Part shown: piece by piece, positions 1-11,883 of the stretch
Layout of the letters: every line of letters begins with the position of its first letter
How positions within the stretch are numbered: position 1 is the stretch's first letter
Origin: Lactifluus volemus
Lineage: Eukaryota; Basidiomycota; Agaricomycetes; Russulales; Russulaceae
Direction: 5' to 3'
NCBI GenBank assembly: GCA_022376515.1
Contig: WTXI01000020.1
Span: forward strand, 248,001-312,000
Length of the DNA: 64,000 bases
Made by a program: the position numbers and the translations under genes
The notes under the pieces: model-generated
Seen by the model: only the letters and a program-made list of their open reading frames with translations
What the model was told of the DNA's origin: nothing
The model's database searches: none

Positions 1-1653
1 ACTGAGGCAGGGCCAACGTTACATACGCTCGATGATTTGCTAGGTCTGGATACTCACATCCTATCTGATGGGGGCCACTCAGACAGAGCCGCATACACCG
101 CCTGTAGTAGGGAATGGCGCTTTGTTTACCCCCTATATCAAAACATGATACTTACTTCTTCGTATTTTTGATATTTCACAGGGTCTTGTTCGAAAGTTTG
201 ATAAGTGGTGCCCTGCAGGTTATCCATAAGGGGCTGTGATGGGGTCAGTGCTGCTGTTCATGTGACAGGGTCGGTCCGACCTGCAGAGGCGCTTGAAGAT
301 AGTCCTGATATCCCCGCGCAAAATGCTCCACCGTGCCTGCGGTCTTGGCCTGTACTACAGTGGGACTGGTCTTATCTAAATGGCGTACATATTGCAGATA
401 GGCAGTCTCGCCTCCTTTTACGTGTAGGCCAGTAGTAGTATCAGACAATATGACTACCGGCCGATGCTGTATGCGGGACGAGTGAGCACAGAGCTCAAGA
501 AGGAGTGCTTGATGCAGCCTGACCTTCATGACGTCGCGGATGAACGACTGCGACCCCTTGGGCAGCACGGGGTATCCCTTCGTGTTTGCAATGAACGTCG
601 AGGCCGGGATGAATAAGTGGCTGATAGGTTCAGCAGCCCAACGATCCAGGACACCCGGTACGGACGGTAGAGGCGCTACAAGGTCCAGGGCTATGGAGCG
701 AGAAACCAATCAGACACAGCCCCAGACATCAAACTGAGCCAACAGATATGTACTTAAGGTTAGACGCGGGTTGTAAGCACAGATGGAACGTATGGCGTCC
801 CACATCTCCCATGTGGCATTTAATTCAGCTTCTGATGCCCTCGTGGATGGCACAGCCCTGGGTTCAGGTGGGCGAACCGGGGTTGATGATGCGGACGGTG
901 ATGAGGGCTGTGTGGGCGGGTTGTCACGCGGAGATCCAGAGATGGAGCGTGGAGACGAGCTTTGAAAAATGGTGGGATCGTAGATGGGAAGCCGGATGGA
1001 GAACTGCATGTAAGGAGTCCGCGACAGACAGGTGTTGATAGCACGCCCATAAGCTGCAATCTGACCGCGGTTGCGGGGAGGAGGAAGATTGCAGAGTGTA
1101 CGTTCAGGTATGACGCGTAAGACAGCTCCTGCTGTAAGGCCTGGAAAAAGGAATCGGGGGGGTGGTATGGAAACTCCAAAGATTGAGGCACGAACGAAAG
1201 GACACGCACGATTTCAGAGTCGTGTCTAACCCAGCTATCCGACGCATCCAGCTCTAACCAATCAGAGATCATCACAATGACCCCTTCGACTTCCTCTGAT
1301 CCGCGCGTTCTGTGTCAGCAGATGCAACTACCGCTCACGAAGAGGGGGCCAATTACCGAGACGCGTCATGGTCACTCTCCGAGCTCGAAAGCCGGATTCG
1401 CCCTCCAAGTTTCAGCGTGTCGTTCGGTGGACTCTACCCTCTCGCCATGATGTTCGGAGGTTATGATGCACATATCTCTCCATCTGTCTCTCCATTTTGC
1501 AGTGGTGAGCGGGACACAGACTGTATCGTACGCTCTAGATCGCGCGTCATCAATGAAAGAGACACCCGGTGGCGGGTCCGATTGGGAGCGGGCTTCGAGA
1601 TCGGCCAATGAAAGGAAGGTTGCAACGGGCACGGGATTGTCCCAAGAAGTCAT
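1..1653 (-). CDS. PRMT5: Protein arginine methyltransferase PRMT5 (Skb1/Hsl7), partial: N-terminal part only
   Basis: Type II arginine methyltransferase that makes symmetric dimethylarginine on histones and Sm proteins; the yeast homologue Hsl7 also acts in cell-cycle control. Start chosen at 1653 (MTSWDNPVPV), followed by YDTVCVPLTTAKWRDRW, the usual first conserved block. Next come RHDSEI, QELSYASYLNV, a Pro/Ser-rich stretch, WEMWDAIRSIC, then FIPASTFIANTKGYPVL and GYQDYLQAPLQ, all from the TIM-barrel half. Hand-traced 3' exons are 156-233 (PLMDNLQGTTYQTFEQDPVK) and 58-101. The last intron starts at 57 and runs off the window, so the SAM-binding GxGRG region and the beta-barrel are not seen. 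One base seems to be missing near 1375 (FELGE to VTMTRL). All introns I traced use GT-AG. Confidence 0.93.
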
Positions 1654-2352
1654 GACTACGAACGATAAATCTAGGGCTTAGCACTGGGTGTGCTGAGCTG
1701 CGTTGATGATGCAAAAACCGAGATCGAAACGAGAAGTGGCTCAGCTCTGTGCTGGAAAAGGCACTGATTGCCACGATCGCCAGTGTCAGCGAGCCATCCA
1801 ATAAGATTTGACTCAACATCCGATAATGGTCCGATGCCGCTGCACCTGTCTCAGATAATTTTGATGGTAACTTGAGCTAGTAGGTATATGAATGTACATC
1901 AAATTTTTACAAGACAGGAAATGCTAATGTATCCGGGCTTATCAAAGTAACCTTTGCGCAGACTTTAGGATAAGACTGCAGTAAGTTACCTCGAGTGAGC
2001 TCAGTTCGGGGCAAGTACAATCACTTGGTCGTTACGTACATAGCAAAGGTTTCTGCTCAGTTTCACAGTTTCATCTCTTATGAGATCTGAATCCTGTTAC
2101 GGAGTTTGCACGTCAAACCCAAGTTGCCGCGGATATCGCGCCTTACGGTAATCAACTTCTTCTTCGTGCCTGAATAGATTTAATTTCCACGGACCAGCGA
2201 TGTGCAATCCGCTCTTACACCGCACACTTCATCACTCGGCTTCCCATTCGCGTCGATTACGCGCCCGCCGTTCCATTAAACACATGTCTACACTCATTTC
2301 GAAAAAAAAACAGATAGCAGCCGTGCAAATTGTTGATTAGCGTGAAAGTGTC
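1654..2352. other. Intergenic: PRMT5 upstream region and 3' flank of the YAR1-like gene
   Basis: About 700 bases between the PRMT5 start and the stop of the next minus-strand gene. I see no coding segment with recognisable homology; short open frames here have no family match. It should hold the PRMT5 promoter and the 3' UTR of the ankyrin gene. Confidence 0.6.
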
Positions 2353-3356
2353 TCACAGCTGACCATCTGGCTTGTCTATCCGCCTACGTTTTGTGGAATC
2401 TATACCTCCATTTTGTGAATCCCTGTCGCGCGTTTCCAAGTCATCTCCGTTCGCCATGGTATACCCCGTGACCACGCTTTCTACGACGGCGTGGCTGACA
2501 GCCTGTCTGAGTGCCTCTTCTCTCTGGCCTTCATCACCTGCCTCTTCTTCCATTTTTGCGATTTCATCCAGCTGACCCATAAGCAAAGAAGTAAGGCGTT
2601 CTGATGCCGCCTCCTGTGAATGTTGCGAAGGCTGCTCCACAGGAATGGAAATGCAATTCTCATGTGGCGCGTGCCGAGAATCAGCAGCAGGGGTTGCAGT
2701 GACAGAATTCAAATAAGCGGCCACTTGCGGAAACTCTTCTTCAACTGTCTCTGCTGGCTAGTGATAATTTCAGCTCAGCAGTGAGAGTAGACGGTAGGTG
2801 CTTGGCATACCGTCAGTCCTTCATGGTTCCGCCAGGTGGGGTCTGCGCCGTGATCAAGGAGAAACTGGGCGGTTTCAATATTCTCTATCGTGTAAAGGGG
2901 GGTATCACCATCTTCATCTGTCACATTCACGTTTCCACCTGCGTTTCTGTGACTAGCTGAAACAACCCCCCCTCATAGACCTTTACGCACCTTTAGAGAT
3001 AAGGTATGTCAAGACATCCAAGTGCCCGTAAGATGCAGCGGCATGCCTTTCGGAAATGGCATGAATACGAAGAAAGTGGGACAGAGGGCCGGATCAGAGG
3101 CGCACATTGGAGTGTATGTGAACGAATCTGGTACGTTAGGAGATATCGCTGGATGAGAGGATGTTATGAAATTCAGTACAGTTGTAGTCATTTGAAAACT
3201 TGCATTGGTGTTCAATCAATTCCTGAGATAAGCCCTCGGGATGACCAAAACATGATATGGATGAGATACAGACAAGCTACTAACCATCACTCGAGCTAGA
3301 TCCCCGTCACCAGCGGCGATCCATATGTTTTTATTGGTGAGTGTCGAGGCTGGCAT
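2353..3356 (-). CDS. YAR1: YAR1-like ankyrin-repeat protein
   Basis: Small two-ankyrin protein; yeast Yar1 is the chaperone of ribosomal protein Rps3. Start at 3356 (MPASTLTNKNIWIAAGDGDL). Exons join as DLARVM / ELIEHQ / SISPNVPDSFTYTPM / HAAASYGHLDVLTYLISK / GGNVNVTDEDGDTPLYT...HEGLT / PAETVEEEFPQVAAYL. The ankyrin part covers roughly residues 10-125. The C-terminal half is acidic and coiled (MGQLDEIAKMEEEAGDEG) and ends in a basic KRRR patch. Intron 2 (3149-3203) has a GC donor; only that junction gives the conserved SISPNVPDSF. Total about 240 aa, longer than yeast Yar1 (about 200) because of the tail. No frameshift seen. The Rps3 role is inferred from the family. Confidence 0.85.
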
Positions 3357-4266
3357 TCTGACCAGGATAGGTACTGCCGTAGTAGGGAACGACGATACGA
3401 ATCCTATTTGGCATTATTTGGAACGCTTGAAATGTGAAACATGGAACAAGTCATTTAAAGTCTAGTCCTAGACATTCCTTCTGAGCTTTCTTTTTGTCGT
3501 TTCTAGTTAGGGTGAAACATTCGCGCCGCATGAATTGTGAAAGTTTAACCCCGAGTAAATGGATAGGGAGAGATAAGAGATTAGGGGGGAGGACCCCGTG
3601 GGAAGGCCCGGAAGGGACATGGACTTGATAGACGAGTCCAGTGCGGGTCTCGGGACCTTGGATGGATCAAGAGTTTTGAGTGAGTTTGATGAGGCCGGGA
3701 ATGCGGATCTGTAAATTGGATCTTCGCATCGATCATGAAGAATCAATCATGTGACGGTTCCCCGGGGAGTGTCACCCAATGAGGAGAGAGTAATGACAGA
3801 TGTGGCTCTCAGCAGTGCGTCGCACCGGCTAATTTCTGGCGAAAAGGGGATGGGTGGACACCACGGGGACATATACAGCGGGAAAGAAGAAGGGAGAGGG
3901 AGTGCTAGGAGCGAGTGGAATGGCCGCACCCGCGCCCTCCCGAAGTACAAGAACAAGAAAGATTATATTGAAATTAAGGTGAGCCTGACCGAACCCCTGT
4001 ACCCGTTCCAAAGATGAGGAAGAGGACCAACCAATAGCGCCGAGGTATGGGGGTGAATCACCACAGTCTAATTAACACCGCCTGTCCGCTTCACTTACTA
4101 CTCCGTCCCCTTTTCCGCATCCGTCCTCCTCCTTCCTATTCCTTTTTTTTCAATCTACTACTCTACATTCACCGTAACTCTTTTTTTTTTTTCTTCTTCC
4201 TTTTGGCCCTCTCCTCCTTCTTTTCTTTATTCCAATTCTTTCTTATCCCTTTTCATCATCACCCAA
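3357..4266. promoter_or_regulatory. Divergent intergenic region between YAR1 and the PAS-GATA gene
   Basis: Shared upstream region for two divergent genes. A CCAAT box lies at 4031-4035, and 4098-4260 is a strong pyrimidine-rich tract (long T and CTT runs) just before the PAS-GATA start codon. Such tracts are common upstream of transcription starts in fungi. The open frame with runs of Phe read through this tract is not a gene. Confidence 0.45.
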
Positions 4267-6889
4267 ATGAGTTATCTCGCCAACCCACACCGACCTTACG
4301 ATTCTCCTGATCCTCCTTCTTATAGCCATACCCAACTTCGTGCTCAAACTGTTCGCAATATCGTCAATATGTCCTTCGACTCCCTCTCCGCTCAACACTC
4401 CGCGCAGCCTTCCGATCATGGACTCCCCAAAGTAGGCGAGACTCGATGCTGTCAGTCTATCTCTCTTATTACTTTACTTTCCTGCACGATCGATCATTCA
4501 TTGTTTATATATTCCTCCCCACACCTTTTTGGCTTCTTTGAGCGCCTCGTGAACATCTCCGCTGACATATTTCCCTTTTCTCTCATTTCTCAGATTGGAC
4601 TCTACTCTCATCTGACCTACGCTTCGTCTACCTCGACCCTGTCTTATCCTCCCACCTCGTCGATCAAGCAGAAGACTTGATAGGATGTTCCTTGCTTGAA
4701 TTTGTCCATCCCGATGAACAGGCTTCTGCCAAGAATGACCTTGGAAATGTTCTCAGCACCAAAGCTTTGCATGGAAGTGTCACTCGGTACGCCTCGTTCC
4801 TCCCCCTCGTGGTGGACCATGCCTGATAGTCCCCTTTACCACCTGCATCACTCATGCCCCTCTCCTGCCGTTAGAATGCGTTATTCGCGCCTCTCTCGCG
4901 TGCGTCGCCTCCTCGGCCACCAAGGACCACCTCATTTTTGGCCCGATGCGGATAAAATAGCTATCGACTCCAACTATATGGCTGTGGATCTCGTCATCAA
5001 TTGGGCTGCTGATGGCCTCGTCCTCTGCTTCTTACATGCGGCAGTTGACCTCACGCCCTATGACAATGATGAGCACGCCAAAACGGGCTGGTCAAATTGG
5101 TGTGGCACGAATTCCATGACTCAGGAGCAAGCCCAGGTTCTTTATTCGCGTCTTCTGAATACCATCCCGCACAGCGGGAATATGTCCAGGGTATTCCAGG
5201 TTATGATGAACCAGCCGGGTCGTGCTCTCCTCCTGAGCTGGCCCCCTGACAGGAATCAAGTTCCCTCGGCGCGTGATTTTGCCAAGCTGTCTAGCGACGT
5301 ACAAATAGGCGGCGATACCCCCGGTACTAGTGATGCCAAGACGACCTGCACCCGACGGTACAAAGCGTCTTCCACAATTCAGACTTTGGACGGTTTTCGG
5401 GACGTCGATCTGTGTATATTCCTCACGGTAAGTCCCTGCACGGCCACCTCGTCACAGACTAAACGGGCGCCATCAGGTTGCATAATTTTTGCGTGTCACT
5501 CAGTCAGTTCCGACTCGAGATCCGCTTCGGAAGATACCGCGTCTTTGCACCAAGCGGAGTATGACGCCCCGTATATGACCCAGGGACCGCAATACTACCC
5601 CCAATCAACCTCTTACGGTCTTCCTCCCATGCAGTCTTCTACCACGACATACAGCAACTATCTTTCACAACAAAACTCTCCACCAACTGCATCCCAGGTT
5701 ACATCACAGTACTCCTCACAGCAGGGATGGTCTTCAGTTATCGATCCCCCTCCTCCGTCGCTCCAGTATGGCCATTGGTCATCGACGGGGGCTCAGACCG
5801 GATCTCCAGCGTACCATTCCAGCTCTCAACAACCTCGGCAGCCCTCTTATGCCATCCATCAATCGCCACACTGGGGCTCCGCCGCCTTCCCCGAAGCGGA
5901 TAGCCCTCTGCCCCCCTCATATCGTTCATTGTCCCCAGGGTATACGTACTCGTCGCCCGAAAATAATCAGTCGTCGTCTGGGTCGATGGAGACAGTCCCA
6001 CCACCTCGCGGATCCCGTCGTCCTACCCCTCCGGGGGGTTCTCGCGAGCATTCCACCGGTGGTGGTCGTGCATCCGGAAATCCACCCATGGGAATATCGC
6101 GCTGCTCGAGCTGCAGAGCGACGACAAGCCCCGAGTGGAGGAAGGGGCCCAGCGGGAAAAAGGACCTTTGCAATGCGTACGTATTTCATATTCCGTCTGT
6201 TGATGCGCAATTTTTTTTTCCCTGCTCACGCCATATGCCACGTCCAGTTGCGGGCTGCGGTACGCGAGGTCACGGGCTAAAAAGGAAGGCATACGACCCA
6301 GCGACGCCGAAAAGACAAGGTCATAACAATGCCCAAGCAAGAACCTCCTTCAGGCGCTGCCGCAACCGTGCCCCCTATCCCCGTACCCTACAATAATTTG
6401 CGCCGCAGTAGCTATGATGATACCTTCCTATCGAGCTCAGCCGGCTCTGCATCAGGAAATGAAACTTACACTCAATCACCGTCTCTGCACGGTCCCTCCA
6501 GCTTTGATAATCTCACCCCCTCCCCATCACCCCCTGCAGGTTCCGGCCCATTCACTCACTACAACCCTCAGTCACAAAGCACCCGCCAGGCTGACTCGAG
6601 GGGACATTACACCGTTCAGTCTGGGTCACTCTACCCGTCCCCCTTGTCCCATCCACCCCTCCAATCACAAGGATTGAATCATGCTCCCTCCTCGTTACCT
6701 CCCCTCCCTCTCGTCCTGAATCGGGCGTCGCCGATCCTTTCATCAACGTCATCCGATTCGGCTCTTAGTTCCGCTGTCCCAGCGTCATTCGAGCGCGAGC
6801 GGCACAGGGACCCAGTGGCACTGCCGCAGGTCCCTTTATCTGAGCCGCGTCGTCTTCCATCAAATAAAACAACCTTTGTCACGCCATGA
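4267..6889 (+). CDS. wc-2: PAS-domain, GATA zinc-finger transcription factor (White Collar-2 type), frame broken twice
   Basis: WC-2 pairs with the LOV photoreceptor WC-1 to drive light-induced transcription. Exons by hand: 4267-4450, 4594-4786, 4875-5427, 5477-6176, 6248-6889. The PAS region begins SSDLRFVYLDPVL, continues FVHPDEQ, then DLVINWAADGLVLCFLHA. A Gln/Ser/Pro-rich stretch follows, then the GATA finger: CSSCRATTSPEWRKGPSGKK, DLCNA, and after the intron CGLRYARSRAKKEG (C-X2-C-X18-C-X2-C type). A Pro/Ser-rich tail ends at FVTP. Two reading-frame breaks lie in the same gene: near 5407 (after FRDV, before SVYIPHG) and near 6289 (after KKEG, before QRRRKDKV). Each is fixed by one extra base, so either the assembly is wrong or this copy is dead. 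No LOV-type flavin motif is visible, as expected for WC-2. Confidence 0.82.
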
Positions 6890-8772
6890 GCGCGGTACCT
6901 CGGGTAATACATATTACTCATTTGGATTACGCCCACACTGTGCTCCTCCCACGCAGCATTTGTGAACGTGGAAAGTTTTTTCCCCGCCTCTTTTTTTCTT
7001 CTCGCTCCGGCCCGGTTGACGACGACACTTTCACGATGTATTGATGTAATAATTATGCTGCCATGGATCGGCTTTTCGCTTACCCCGTGCGCCTTTGCTT
7101 GTGCATCTGAGTATTTATCCACACCCTGCACATGACTGGTCGCGGATATGCATCGGCTATGACTTCTGCTGTTACCTACCATAGGACTTTTTATTAGAAG
7201 TCTCTAAAGGTACGATATGTAGACACCTAATTGTGTAATTTATCCACCTTGTCGACATTGGCGCAAATCCACATCTAAGTATGCGGATCTTTTAGTGATC
7301 TTTTTGTGTCATCATACATTGATCTTTGATGAGCTTCGCTAGAATTTGTCGCCCAAAATGCGCGCCTTTCCTGACTGCTTCCCTTCTCTACTTAATCGGG
7401 TAATACTTATGCCGACATGATACTAGCTCATAAGTCTGACCAACGACCCCTCACCAACCCATGAATGCAAAATAGCGGATCAAAGCAAAATAAATTTTTG
7501 ATAAGAAATTCAACAAACAACAATACCTAGTTCGGCCAAGTCTCCCCTCACCGCATGTCTCACAACAATTAGGCGTAACTACTCGACTTCGGAGCTCAGT
7601 TCTGGGACTCTGACTCAGAATCTTGCAAGGGGCGGGGTTAGTAGTTTCGGGTGTTCGAAAGTTGCGGCGCGCGCGGGAGGGGCCCCCCAAAAGTGGCTTC
7701 GTCGACTCAGAACCTTGCCTCGCCTTCTCCCTCCTCCTTCTCTCCCCTCCCCCCCCCAAAAAAAAAATTCGGGGCCACCCTTTACCCAAGTCTTTGGATT
7801 GATGATGACCAATGGGGGTAATCACAATCATATCATCACAATCATCATCAAAATAAATAAAATAAAGAGCTAGCTCGCCACCCGCAGTATCTAAGCGCTT
7901 TGGTTGTCCTTTTTCTTTTTTTTTTTCCTTCTGGAACTTCTGGCCCGAAGGTCCGAGTAAAAGTTTTGAAAAAAAAATCCATATTTTTTTTTTTTGGTGA
8001 GAATGCCGGCTCTTGGTCACGGTTTTGGCGGATATGGGAAGTTAGAGGAGGGGGGTGGTGGCGGTTCGGGACCGGGTTCCGAGCTCCCCAACCAACCCAC
8101 CAACAGCCGGTTAATTAAAAACCAAGATTTCGTTCGAGAACCTTTGGTTTTAGCCTTTCCAAGGTCGGTCGGTGCATGTGACAATAAGTTACCAGTAGTA
8201 GCAAGTCAGGGCGTTGCATGTGCGGGCAGGGGGGAGGTGGGGTGCAATCGGAAATAGGAGCGGCGTACTTTTTTGGCGCTCAGCCGCACGTATTACCGTG
8301 TTATTTTTATTTTTTTGTTTGTTGCGCGACGACCATGTAGCACTCGAGGCGACAGCTCGAAACAAGAAGAAAAGAGCGACATTCGCCAAGCGCTAGCCCC
8401 CCAGGCGCAAAACCTCACTGAGACCGAAATTGATAGCCGGAACCCCGATTTGGCTGCGGCATAATGGGGCGTTTTTGCGGCCGAGCCAAGATTAAATTGA
8501 TGGGCTAACCACAGCCTCGATCATAGACGTTGCCGGTGGCCGAGGTCCCCGAGGACAATGAAAGGCACCCGTCACAAACTCATCCACAACACTGGCAAAC
8601 TAGACGACAAAAAAAGTGAAATCACACACAAAGTGATGCCATACAGGTCCTAGTATAAATGACAGATAGCAAGTAACAGAACATGAGGCCCGCTTATTTT
8701 TGCTTCGTAAACCTGCAACGCGGTTCGAGTTAGCTCGTCAGTTTTTGGCGGAAATGAAGGAGTTTGGAATTT
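6890..8772. other. Long intergenic gap with no supported gene
   Basis: About 1.9 kb between the PAS-GATA stop and the SDS22 stop. Open frames are short, low in complexity and unlike any family I know. There are homopolymer runs (C then A around 7750-7769, T runs around 7917-7928 and 7985-7996) but no tandem array and no transposon motif. Part must be 3' UTR of the two flanking convergent genes. Confidence 0.6.
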
Positions 8773-10209
8773 TCACGTGGCATCAATCTGGGTTAATGTA
8801 GGCAAGGCGAGCATGATTTTTCGCCGGTAATTGACTCCTTCTGCTTGTTGGCACGGGTTCCCCTCGAGGTAAATTGTCTGTAGAGTAAGTGAACCGAGCT
8901 GAGGCTCCAACGCCTGCAGATTTTTAATTTTGTTGTGATTAATCTGTGCGTTGGTGACTTATTATCAGGTGACTCTGTCTCTCTCTCGAGAAGAGGGTGA
9001 TCGCACCCATAACTCTGTGAGATGTGTGAGATGTGTGAGATTTTCTAATTCGGGGATCAAATTGCTGCCAACGTCAAGAGTGGTGAGCTTGGTCTGATCA
9101 AGACGACCACAAATCAATCTCCCACTCCAGAAGAAGACTTCGGGAGCTACGTACGTTATGCTCAAGATTCTCCAAGCGTTCTACGCCATTATGACTAAGG
9201 TACAATTCCTCCAAATCTCCGAGTGCTTCAAGGTTTTCGATTTTTCTAATGCGGTTAGATTGCAACGCGAGGATCCTGAGACTCTTCAATCCGCTAAGAT
9301 TCTGTAAGCAACCGCATCAATAATTGTCGCGGTGATAGGCGAAAGGCATCACCTCGAGTCTTGCAATTTTATTCTTACCCAACCAGAGCTCCTCTAGGTT
9401 GACTAGGGCGTCGAGGTTCTCAATTTGCTTGGTTTTACATGCTTCAGATGGCACCTTTAATGAAGCATTTAACAAGACTCACCCTGAGCTTGTTTCCCCC
9501 CAATTCAAGACTGCGAAGAGTTGCTCCCACTCCTTGAAGCCCGGAGACCTTAGAAATGCGATTCTGGACAAAGTATATCGTTCTCAGAGATGTAAGGCAG
9601 TGCAACGTTTCCGGGACGGATTTAAGTAGGTTGAAAGAAAGGTCAAGCACGCTGGTAGCAAAGTAAGTCTCTAAGAGCCGAATCCTTTCCCCGGGTCAAA
9701 GACAGAGCCGCTCACGTTAGCGCCGTTAGGTTGTTTAGTGCGTCACCGATGGTTTTGATCTTGTTGTCGTATAGATCGAGCTCGACAAGTTTGGTCAAGA
9801 CGGAAAATATATCTGGATCCAAGGCTGATATAAAATTCTGCCGCAGACACAACCTCTGTATATGCGCGGCAAATCGTGGGAGCCTAAGCCTTTCTAGTGA
9901 AGAGAGACGTGAGTGAACAAGGTCAAGTTCCTTATCAGTACCAATGAGAAATTCGCCGAAGCAGACGTTAATAGTGAGGTGCACCTCAGTTTCGTCAGGA
10001 AGATCAGCAAGGGGATCACCGTCCTCTTCCTCTGAGCCTCATTCTCCTCCTCCTCGTCGCCATCTGAATCTCCAGAATTTGGATGTAAGTTCTCGGGAAG
10101 GGCAAGACGTGCCGTTCTACTCTATGAGTTCAATGCCATAACAACGAACGTGGGAGGCCAGAAGACCCACCTCTGGGGCGGATTCATTGTGTCTGCCCTT
10201 GTGTGCCAT
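8773..10209 (-). CDS. SDS22: SDS22, leucine-rich-repeat regulator of protein phosphatase 1
   Basis: Nuclear PP1 regulatory subunit (PPP1R7 family), needed for PP1 maturation and mitotic exit. Start taken at 10209 (MAHKGRHNESAPE), followed by an acidic N-terminus. Then ELDLVHSRLSSLERL, LCLRQNFISAL, LVELDLYDNKIKTI, LDLSFNLLKSV, LRTIYFVQNRISKV, LRSLELGGNKLR, NLEELWLGKNKIARLE, LRILALQSNRIRKIE, DLEELYLSHNGVERLE and LTTLDVGSNLIPELE are successive LRRs. The LRR cap is IYLEGNPCQQ...YRRKIMLALPTLTQIDAT. At least seven GT-AG introns. One base appears to be missing near 10035 in the GAG-rich acidic stretch. A 9-nt repeat gives LTHLTHLTEL in the last LRR. Confidence 0.92.
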
Positions 10210-10533
10210 TGTCACCGCATACACCAGTCGCCTCGTTCTCAGACATAGTCTACCCTGGCGGTATTCGTCCTTCGCGATCCTCTTTGCTGATCGTGGCAAC
10301 TGAAAAGCAAGGCCTGGAAATTGTGTCCTTGTCAGCCAGTTGTGCTAGCATGAGTCTTACTTGATCACTTACAACCGTCGCTGTACGAGTACGCTTGACC
10401 ATATGTGGATGATCACGCGCACGTGTACAGTGACTGTATCCAAGCGAGTCCCTATAGACGGGCCGAAGCTCCTCACGGACCTCGTTGCCGCGCGCCACGA
10501 CCGCAAACTGACCCGACAAACTCTACCGTGTGC
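10210..10533. promoter_or_regulatory. Divergent promoter between SDS22 and the CCDC174-like gene
   Basis: About 320 bases separate the two start codons, so the region must hold both promoters. No clear TATA box or known fungal operator stands out. Confidence 0.4.
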
Positions 10534-11883
10534 ATGCCTCCATCCAACAAGGCGCAAGCCGCCGGCGTCAGCTCGGGGTCCTTTCTCGAATTGAAATCTC
10601 AGGTCGCAAAACGGAAGGAAGCCATTAACAAGGACAAAGCGACCGCCCCGGTCATTGGCAAGAAGAACGGAAAAGTTCGTGAATCCTCTCATTACCTTTT
10701 TTTCTTTCTTTCTCATGAATATCGCAGAAACAAACCAAATGGGCTTTCCAAATAAAGGCGTCGAGGGCCGTGCTGCTCGGGACTTGGAACACGAGGTCCT
10801 TGAACGCAGGACGGTGGAATCCACTCGCGCAGCGCTGGAGCGTAAAGCAAAGATATACGAAAAGCTAAAGAAGGGACATTCTGGTGGTCTGAGTGAAGCG
10901 CAATATGATGCGTTGCTGGTTGATGTGAGCTTCCCTCATCCTCTCAACCGTAGCACCACTGTGACTGGCGGTGCAGTTCGACTCCAAGCCGGATGATCTT
11001 TACGAATCCGATAGCGATGATGTCGACGAGTCATTGACAGTACCTCTTCCGGACGATGTACGTGTTGACACTTCTGATTGTTGTCTTTCTCAAGGCGGCG
11101 TAGAATGATCCGATCATCGAGTACGAGGATGAGTTTGGGCGAGTGCGTAATGCGAAGCGATCTGAGGTGCCCCGGCATCTACTTCCTCGTCAAGGGGGGT
11201 GGATGATGACGAGTGCGTTGTTTTCTGTAGCTTATGGCGACTGTTGCTCACCGTTATTTCAAAAATAGTGGCGTCATCATTCGTATGTGTCGTAATTTGT
11301 CTGTCTTTCAAATACATCCTGATCGTTATCTATGATAGGGAACCCGGTCAACTTTTTCCCTGTCTACGAGCCTTCATCAGAGCGAGTTGCCGCAATCAAC
11401 GCGGCTGCTGCAGAAGAGAACAACCCCTTGAACCAGCACTATGATGCCAGCCATGAAGTCCGTGCCAAAGGTGCTGGGTTCTATCAGTTCTCTGCCGACG
11501 AGGAAACACGTAAGAAACAAATGGAAGAGCTGCGTCAGGTGCGCCAGGAGACAGAAACGACTCGCCAGGAACTTGGTGCAGTGGATCTCAAGGCTGGTGA
11601 AGTAGAAGGGATGCAGGGTGGGTCAGACGGACTTCGAAGTCGGGCGATCGAAAAGCGCAAGAGAGAACTAGAGGAACGACGCAAAGCGGTGGAAGCCAAA
11701 CGGAGGAAATTTCAAAATGGGGATATTCTCTCCGCAGTTGCAACGCAGTCTCCTGCTCCCTCGACTGATCCCGCCATCGTGTTACCCACCAAAAGGGCAG
11801 ATTCAATTCCAAACGCCACTTCATTGGCTGCTGACAACTTTTTGGCGGCTCTCGAACTTGACCTTGCCATGAACAAACGGTGA
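10534..11883 (+). CDS. CCDC174: CCDC174-like coiled-coil protein (DUF4078 type)
   Basis: Nuclear coiled-coil protein; the animal CCDC174 associates with the exon-junction complex. Start at 10534 (MPPSNKAQAAGVSSGSFLEL); exon 1 ends at 10674, exon 2 starts at 10727. The N-terminal block SFLELKSQVAKRKE is family-typical, as are LERKAKIYEKLKKG and DPIIEYEDEFGRVR followed by RSEVPRHLLPR. The C-terminal part is a long charged coiled coil (VRAKGAGFYQFSADEETRKK; KRKRELEERRKAVEAKRRK). Two frame breaks: near 10750, where an A run seems one base short (WAFQ-NKGVEGRA), and near 11197 in a run of six G before DDDE. The donor of the intron ending at about 11339 is therefore uncertain. Confidence 0.83.

Noticed and set aside
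4047..4310. Open frame with long Phe and Ser runs
   Set aside because: It only translates the pyrimidine-rich promoter tract before the PAS-GATA gene.
6890..8772. Gly-rich and Phe-rich frames in the 1.9-kb gap
   Set aside because: Low-complexity translation of homopolymer runs with no family match.
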